Positions 50,201 through 59,200 of a stretch of DNA of 64,000 nt are shown one piece after another. Numbering within the stretch: the first letter of the stretch is position 1; the number at the start of each line of letters is the position of its first letter. The stretch lies in the NCBI GenBank assembly GCA_030248135.1, contig JASANC010002157.1, forward strand, positions 1-64,000. The letters are read 5' to 3'. The notes below the pieces were generated by a model. It searched no databases and was not told where the DNA came from. It saw nothing but the letters and a program-made list of their open reading frames with translations. This DNA is from Theristus sp. LFF4_11. Its lineage: Eukaryota > Nematoda > Chromadorea > Monhysterida > Xyalidae. The translations under genes and the position numbers were made by a program.

Positions 50201-53200
50201 GTGTTTGGTGTTGTGTGTCGCGGCACTCAACATTCTGTTGAGTGGCAAGTGGTAACTATGACTTATTTTTTCAAACGTGTCCCACTAAAATGACGTCATG
50301 TGCCGCAAAACATGGGCTTGTCGTTCACAGCATACCAGACGTTCCGTTTAGCCGATTTCTTGCCGTACGTAAATGGTGAATGTCGAATCAGTCGCACCAA
50401 ACTGAAATTTTTGTACATGTGCTTTCACAAACGGGCGTTTTTAAAGCAAATGACGTCATTTTAGTCCGGACTCGTTTGAATAAATCCACAATAAACGAAC
50501 TGTGGTTCAGCCAAAACTTGTTTACTGGTCATGCGCTCCGAAATGTTGATTGTTGACTATTGGTTTATATTTAGTTTTTTTTCTCTCATTGTTGCGCAGG
50601 CGTGTCAGCGTGCGAGCAGCCGAAGGTGAACGGAACCGGACAGTTGCGTCTGCGCCGGTTTCATTTCGAGTCGAGCACGGACGAATGCGTCCCGTTCAAT
50701 TACAGCGGCGCCGGCGGCAACGAGAACAATTTTCAGTCAAAGTCTGACTGCGAACAAACGTGTCCAGGTCAGATATTCAGGTTCAAGTTAAATATTAGAT
50801 TCAGGTATATTCCGACACTGAAACAAAAACTCAACAGAAATATTAAACAGATGTACGCTCAGACAGACTTTCAGTTTTTTCTGTTGAGTTTTTATGGTCT
50901 TGTGAATGATAAAAGTCCGAGTCTGTTTTACATTTCGGCAGGGCGGCTCGATCCCCGAGACAGTCGAGAGTCTAATAATGCGACGAGACAGCCAAAGAGA
51001 TGAATACATATAGATAATGAAGAAACCGCAACAGAATGTTTAGGCTACCGTGGTCACTGTCCCCATGGCCGTCCATTGTTGGTCGGCGGCGAAAAAATGC
51101 ACGCGTGCGGGGTTGACACCGCCTGTCCAGAGGAGCATGTGTGCCACGTGAGCGCCGTCAATTCGCAGTCGATATGCTGTCCGAATCCCGGTTTGTATTT
51201 TCCTTATTCACGTAAGAAATTCCAAAATCCATTCCAACATTCATTCCATGCCAAATCAATTCCAAACTATCAAAATTCCTGCAACTTTCATGAATTTCGC
51301 TGTGGAATGGAAGTTCTCGACGCACCGACAGTCCGATGTACCCGCAAAACCGGAGTACACGGGACTGTGTTTTTTATTCCCGCCCTTTCGGGCTGCTCTT
51401 ATGAACAATTCCGCAACCAAACAATTCAGTGAATCTGTTTCTCATTCTGTTGAAAAAATCATTGTTAATTTTTTCTGATTTTTTAACATTGATAGTTTGT
51501 TGAGTGTGTTTTTTTAAAGCTCAACGCGCTATTCATTCACTTCTGACCACTTTTATCGAGCGCTTAGATTGTAGTTAGCGCTTTTTTCATGAAATTTAAC
51601 AAAATATTTTGCAGCGAAATTCTGTCCGCTGCCACGTGCGCGAGGCCAATGTCCGGCCGGTGGGGCGGAGTCGACGGTGCGATACGGCTACGACAGTGCG
51701 ACGAACAGCTGCGTTCAGTTTGAGTGCGTTTCAGCGAGGCTTTTTTACGATTGGTTGCTACTCACCTAGGGTTAGGGGAAAAAAATCCGGATTTTTTTTT
51801 AAATTAAAAAAAAAAATTTTTTTTAAATTTTTTTACAAGTTAGGTTCGTTCGAAGCGTCTCGTCGAGCTGAGTTCATCTAGACTATTTTCAGAACGATCC
51901 GGGAAACTATAAGAGCGAAAATCGTGTTTTATTGAAATTATGTCCATTTCATAGAGGGAAAGTTGCATTTTCAACAGTAAAACAGGGCAATTTTTCACGT
52001 GTACTTGAATATTGAACCGTTCTTAGTGGTTCCTCTTTAGAAAATTACCAAAATTTGACTGTGTTCAAAAATTCCTGTTTGCTGTAGCTAAGTCGGCAAC
52101 CCCTGTCGACCCGGTCGCCCCCCCCCCCAAGACACTTACTTTCAGGTTCAACCAGCTATGCTATCTGCCACATGGCGAGAGCCCACTCTTCAAATCATCG
52201 TATCGAAAACACGTACCATGATTTCGCGATCACGTTGCGGGCAACTGACAGACGCAAGTTTAACACGTTAGTTTAGCTCAGCACGCAAGTTTTAACATGT
52301 GGCCATGTTATCGGGTATCTGAAAAACGGTCGTGTGATGTGGTATTAACCAACATCTCCGCTCAAATTGTTTAACAATATATCGCACAACTCCATTGTAG
52401 ACCTATAACATACGCCAATCAACAACATATCATGTTCATCTCATGGCCTACCGACTGAAAAACATGTTCTAAGTTGCAAGAAAACGATTTCTGAAACGAT
52501 ATTTCAATTCAGTTAAGTCATTTCAACGCTAAAAATTGACTCTAGAAGTCATCCAAATCGAAAAACATGGAGTACGTCGGTCAAAATGACCAAATAATGA
52601 CATTTACCTTAGCACACAAAGAAGTTGGGAAGAAAATTTGGTTTGAACTTTCAAAAAATTATGCCATAAATCGAATTTTCAGAGCAAAGTAGAAGAAAAA
52701 ATTTTCAAATTTTTTTTTTAAGTTTGAAAAAAAAAATCCAAATTTTTTTTTAAAAAAACGAAAAAAAAATAAAAAAAAATTTTTTTTTTCAAAGCCCCTA
52801 ACCCTATACTCACCTAAAGACAGTGCAGTATGCAATGCATTCGGTTGTAACAACCTGGACACATGCTGGGTAAACACTCTCCATGCGATGTTACAGCCCC
52901 CCCCCACCACCACCATCAGTTCCAGAAACCCGAAGGTGACAAACTCCGGTGATTTAAGCGGCATTCATGAAGTAGTATTTAGTGGCCGCGTATGTAGTTT
53001 TAACACAGCTGTGCGTCACTAAATAATGCTTCATGAATGCCGCTTTAGTGTAAGACGGTGCATCGAACGGCTGAACTCCCCGTGAGTCAATGCCTATCCA
53101 CCATGAGAGGGGACAGCCTGTAAAAAGCCCTTTGATCTGCTGTTTGTTTCCAGATATTCCGGTTGCGGTGGTAATCTCAACAATTTCGTCTCGCTACAAC

Positions 53201-56200
53201 GCTGCACAGAGATTTGCTGTGATCAAGGCTTTTGATTACTTTCACACGTGTATAACTGCTGAGCTTCGCTACAACATTCACTAAACGTTTTGCTTCACTT
53301 TTATTTTTTCAGCTTCATGCTTTTCGCTGTCGTGCCAAAAGTTGCCCTCTTCTTCATATGACCGTTAATTTTGCTCTGTTTATGGTCATTGTTGTTTTTT
53401 CTTGCTCCATTGTTCTCAAACTGTATATCCCGGTAGTCCGTTTGAAAACAAATAACGGATAATTTTTTACCGGTGTTTGCTGTTTTCTTTCGAGTCTGAT
53501 AATTTAAAATTTCAAAATGCAAGTAATGTAGTGCACGTTTTCATATTTCGCAGATCTTATAAATTATTTATCGCATTTCGCGGGTGAGAGCCCCTGGTCT
53601 CACAAAAAAAGCATTTATTGAACGCCGTGTTTTGTCATTGTTTGTGTGTGAATAAAGATTTTTGAAGTGTGCACCCCGGGTGTAACGGTTTGCTCGCACT
53701 AAGGACGTTTGACCTCCACGCTCCGAGTCCCCGGCCTCGAGCGCCGATGTGGTGATCTGCACGCTCGGATCGTCGTCGACCTGCACTTTTGCTCAAAGTG
53801 AAAACACACGTTTGCGTTTGGTTGTGTGTGTGTGTGTGTGTGTGTCAGTCGTTAATATTTCCACAGTTAATTCACAATTCAATTCGTTTCCTCTTTTCTT
53901 TTATTATTTATTCGAATAAAACAGTCGACAGAAGAATAATAGAACGGCACCGCTTCGATAGAACTTTCTCGACGTTAATACACAGGAAACCGGTCAGTAG
54001 CTCAAGAAGCAGAAGAATAAAACACGAACTGGCGCTAACTGACACCGAACAATAGCCGGGCACGGTTATTTATACAGTAAGTCACGTGACACCTGATTAA
54101 CGGGGGTTAGGAATGAAACAACCAATCAATACACAGAAACATAGAACACAAACCAATCAGACGCGACCACAACTACCAATCAGAAACGAGTAGGCGAGTG
54201 TCCGCACACACGCACCCTGTTATACGCAGTCACGCCAGGCACTCCCAGCACGCGAAAAGAGAACGGTGCGCCGCAAGGAAGCATGAGGCTAAAGTAGGCC
54301 ATGGCGGCGCCGGGGGGCGGGGGGGGGGGGGGGGGGGGGGGGGCGGGGGGAAACCCCTCTTTTGTTACAAAACTAAAAATAAAACCCAAAGTTACACACA
54401 CACAAATCAATTAAACTTTACAATCAATCATAACCGTGGAACTCTACAAAACATTTAAACTGTTAGAATTTCTATTGCTTGAAAACCAAACCTTTTCAAA
54501 TAGACATAAAAATGAAAACTCCTGAACTGTAAAAACCAAAAATCAATATCCTGAAACTAAACTTGAAAACCTTGGAAACCAAGTTAAAATACACAAAGCT
54601 AAACTACTATTTTCAAAAACTTCACAAAATAACAAAACTTCAAAAACCAATTATTATCACTATCGTAGGAATCAAAACTTCAAAAAAAAAAATTTTTTAA
54701 AAATTTTTGGGGAAGGAAAAACAAAACTTCTGAAAAACATAAAACTACTAACTTGCGAAACAACAAAACATTGAAAACTTCTAAATGGGCGAATTGCAAG
54801 AAAATAATACAATCTGAATCCTTGAAAACACAGTAAAAATCCGAAAACCTTTCAAAACTTCAAATAAATCAAAAATACGCATTTCAGAGTTACTTCAAAG
54901 AACACTAATCAATTATTTCTTTCAAAAATACACAAACCAAATGAACTTTTTACCGCCCCTCTCGAAACAATCCAAACGTCTTCTGTACCTGGGGCCTCGC
55001 AACTGACAAAAATTCAAAACCAAATTTCAAAACTTCTAAACTTCAAAACACTTAGAATAAACGGAACCATGAAAACAATTCAAAACTAGTTGGTTAATGG
55101 TCAGTTCAGTGCCTGTTAAAATTTCAAAACTACACAACACACAAACGACACACGAAACCAAACGACACACATTCACAAAGAACAACTTCTGGCGCACCTG
55201 GCCAACGAAACAAAAAACAAGCCTGCGACACACACTAAAACGTACAGACAATCTGACTCCAGCGCCCACAAATAAAACAACCGAAAAAACAAAAATCTGA
55301 AAGCTTTGAAACTAATAAAACCAAACTGTAAGAAAGGTGGAAGAACCGTCCGAGGAAGACCGAAATTTCAACAACTGTGCCTAAAAAACCAAAACCAAAT
55401 CAAAACTGTGGAACTATGGAAAACTAAAACCAAACTCAGAACAAAAATCAAAACTCTTGGGGTTTCCAAAACAACTGAAACGTTCAAAACAACTCACAAC
55501 GCCAGATCACAACTTTTCTTCAGAGCTAACAGTCCAACGGCAAAACACCATCGTCGCACAGCATCCGAGCATCTCACCGTTTTCGACTCGACGCACAAAC
55601 GAACTATCTTCACGACGAACAGCACGATCCATCTTCGCGACGAACAGCCGACGATTGAATAGGTACTATTGTTTTGTTGCAAATTGAATGCTGAGGAGCT
55701 GCAATTAACTCGACGATCATCGACAACGTTCACCCTCTCCCCAGGGTGAAAACGGGGGTTTCCGACGCTTCGAACCACCACCATCCCCCCTTCAAATTGC
55801 GACGACCCCGGCGCAACACAACTCCTCAACGCTGTTGAATTCCGTTGTTGTTCGTCACCATCCGCCATCCGACGCTCGTCCATCCATCGCTATTAAATGC
55901 CTATAGCCTCCATGCTTTCGGCATTCATGTTCGACGTTCGTTCATGTTCCATCAAGTCATTTCTCTCAATTCGCTGATAGATCCCTCTATGGATTTGGTT
56001 TGATATTTCCACGCTCCAGACGACTCCATTCCATTCGAACTCATAGGTCCCTCCATGGACTTGATTCAACCATTCGACACTCCAGACGACATTGCGGCAC
56101 TCTTTCTATCCATTAGACGACCATCTCGCATTCGACTCCACCGCTGCATTCTCCATCGCTTATGCCAGTCCAGTTCTTAAATTCCGCGCTCAAAACAGTC

Positions 56201-59200
56201 CGTCGTTAAGACGCAAATCGTTCGGCGGCATCCCGACAACTTTCGTCGCACCATTTTCCAGGACGATTCACTGAAGAAATCGCATCCATCGGAAAATATC
56301 ACCATAGCACCTTTGTTGCGCTTCGACGGGCCCTGTCTAGTCACAACAAATCCACTGCGCTGCACCGTTCGACAACGTGTGACTCCTTGTTTCGACGAAT
56401 CCACGGCGTTTTGGCTAGACCACCATTTCTGCCACTGACAGAAAACATCAATTACTGAAGCTGGTGCCACACCGTTCTTAGGTGGCCTCCGGAGGACTTT
56501 CGGCTTCCCAGTCACTTCAGGAGAACAGGCGATCCACAGAATTCGTTTCTGAATCTAGCCGTTCATCAATATTACTTCAGGAGAACAGGCGATCCACGGA
56601 AGTCTGTGCGTCCTCCAAATGTCCACATGTTTGACTGCCGCGGAACAGCCAAACACATCCAGACGACGCTTTCCGACTTCCGAATCCAGCCGTTCATCCA
56701 CATCAGTAGCGTTTTCGTGGTCCTTGTGCCCTTTTTGCCGGTCGTCTTCCAAAGAATGCGAACGCTGTCAATAACACGTGCAGTCGTCAACTCTCTGGTG
56801 CTACACCTCCATGTGCAACGTTGTCGTCATCAAGCACCGCTTCCAGATTTCCACGACTGTTTCCACCGCGGTTCCTTTTTTTTGACTAGCCTTCAGCTTT
56901 CTCTATCGGACGGCACTTTTCTGCAGTAGCGTTATCCACAACGAAACAGTCGAACACCATCTTTTTGAACGCCATCATTCTATTGCGGCAGCATCGATCG
57001 ATTGAATCCCTTCTGCTTTTCCATGAGTCGTCGAGGAACATCCATTTTTTCACTGCGCCAAATCCACTGTCGTGCGCTTCACCATTATTCGCCATTAGAT
57101 CCGTCTGCTGTTCCATTACTCCTCCATGAGCTTTTTCGATCGTTTCAGCTGCTTCTGTTGCTATTGCAATTCCGGTAAAACGACATGGCACTTGGCAGTC
57201 ACCGGATATACCAACCAACCAAGCCCAGTCAAACAAACAAAAGTTGGTGCTGTTGCTGTTGCGACATCCATTGTTGAAGAAAAACAAAAACTGTTGCAGC
57301 TGCCGATCTCCACAATCTTCTCAATCCAACACTGAGGCTTCGATCGAGCAGAAGTTGAATCACAGGCAATGTCCCTCCATGGACAGTTGTTACTGCTGCC
57401 TGATGATCGAACACCGAAGTCGTCGAATCACTGTTGCTTCGATCGAGCAGAAGCTGTATCGATCACTGAGGCTGTTGTTTTCGACGCACACAAAACAGAT
57501 CGATCAGTCCCGTGTAGCTTCGATCGTACGTAGGTCGAATAGCAGCTGTCGGGTGTTTTTACTTAGGGACTCTCGGCAAAACAAACAAAAATTCGACAAC
57601 GAGACCAAAACTCGACTGCCGTACTCGCCCAAGTAAAGAAAACAACTAAAGAAAACTTTTGGCCGAGAGTCCACACCCGTCACCAACCTCACTCCTCCAC
57701 AACTTCAACGACGACGCACAACTGCACTGGAGCTCCAATCCAGCCGCGGGTCCTCCATGACCTCGAGCGGCACTGGGCCCCAAACCGGACGGGCGCTCCA
57801 AACAGCACAGGTGCTCCAAGCAGGACGGGCGCTCCAACTGCACAGGTGCTCCAAAACTGACCGCTCGTCGCTCACCACTCGCCACTGGGTGCTACTTTGG
57901 ATTCTCGGCTCAAGCAAAAGGGAGCAAAACGAAACGAAAAAACTCGATCGAAAAGTTCAGCTCCGAACAAAACAAACTTTCTGCCGAGAAATCCAAAAAC
58001 TCACTGCACCCAACTCACTTCTCCTCCACGGATCGAACGAATCGACGCACGGGAACCAACTGCGGTGAAACTCCAGTCCAGCTGCGGGTCCTCCATGACC
58101 TCGAGCAGCGCCGGAAGAACACAGATGATTTGAAACTCCGCTCCACTCTAGCTGCGGTCCTCCATGACCATTCGAGCAGCGCTGGAATTCAATGTCTCTC
58201 TCTTTTTCTCCAATCCTGATGCTTCGATTGTTCAGAAGTTGATCGCAGGAGCACCAAGCTAACCGCGGTCCTCCATGACCATTCGGGCGGCGCAAGAGCT
58301 CAACTGCACGGACGCTCCAAGAGTCTCGACTCGCTCCCTTCTCCTTTGCAGCCGGTGTTCGATCGGCGGGACCTCCACTGAAGTGTGCACCCCGGGTGTA
58401 ACGGTTTGCTCGCACTAAGGACGTTTGACCTCCACGCTCCGAGTCCCCGGCCTCGAGCGCCGATGTGGTGATCTGCACGCTCGGATCGTCGTCGACCTGC
58501 ACTTTTGCTCAAAGTGAAAACACACGTTTGCGTTTGGTTGTGTGTGTGTGTGTGTGTGTGTCAGTCGTTAATATTTCCACAGTTAATTCACAATTCAATT
58601 CGTTTCCTCTTTTCTTTTATTATTTATTCGAATAAAACAGTCGACAGAAGAATAATAGAACGGCACCGCTTCGATAGAACTTTCTCGACGTTAATACACA
58701 GGAAACCGGTCAGTAGCTCAAGAAGCAGAAGAATAAAACACGAACTGGCGCTAACTGACACCGAACAATAGCCGGGCACGGTTATTTATACAGTAAGTCA
58801 CGTGACACCTGATTAACGGGGGTTAGGAATGAAACAACCAATCAATACACAGAAACATAGAACACAAACCAATCAGACGCGACCACAACTACCAATCAGA
58901 AACGAGTAGGCGAGTGTCCGCACACACGCACCCTGTTATACGCAGTCACGCCAGGCACTCCCAGCACGCGAAAAGAGAACGGTGCGCCGCAAGGAAGCAT
59001 GAGGCTAAAGTAGGCCATTACATTTTTTTGCAGATGTTCCGCATGTTTGTTTCTTTTGGGGGGTTTTGGTGGGGGTTTTTGTGAAATTAATTATATATAT
59101 AAAGGGGGGGGCAAAAAAAAGTGGTGTTTTTTTGTGGTATTATTATTTTATATTTTTTGGGAGAGTGGTAGGGTGGGGGGGTTGTTTTTGTTTTTTTGTT

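Larger units (their letters stand above)
53663..59017 (-). mobile_element. Non-autonomous LTR retroelement inserted in the Kunitz-lustrin gene
   Basis: Two direct copies of a 639-bp repeat (53663-54301 and 58379-59017) flank 4,077 bp. The repeats begin TG and end CA on both strands. Orientation is minus: next to the right copy lies a primer-binding site, TGGAGGTCCCGCCGATCGAA, one base inside the LTR, matching the 3' end expected of a tRNA-Gln. Within the LTR the minus strand has TATAAATAA followed by AATAAA about 160 bp later, in U3-R-U5 order. The interior has no gag, protease, reverse transcriptase or integrase frame, so it could only move using proteins made elsewhere. The flanking five bases (ATTTT on the left, TTACA on the right) do not match. 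Confidence 0.8.

Noticed and set aside
50935..51000. tRNA-like sequence on the minus strand
   Set aside because: Some resemblance to a T-arm (GGGATCGAGCC) but no complete cloverleaf or A box.
51766..51775. Telomeric TTAGGG repeat
   Set aside because: A single hexamer at each end of a fold-back element, not an array.
53789..54055. 88-codon frame present twice (also at 58505)
   Set aside because: It lies entirely within the LTR and is duplicated for that reason; no protein motif.
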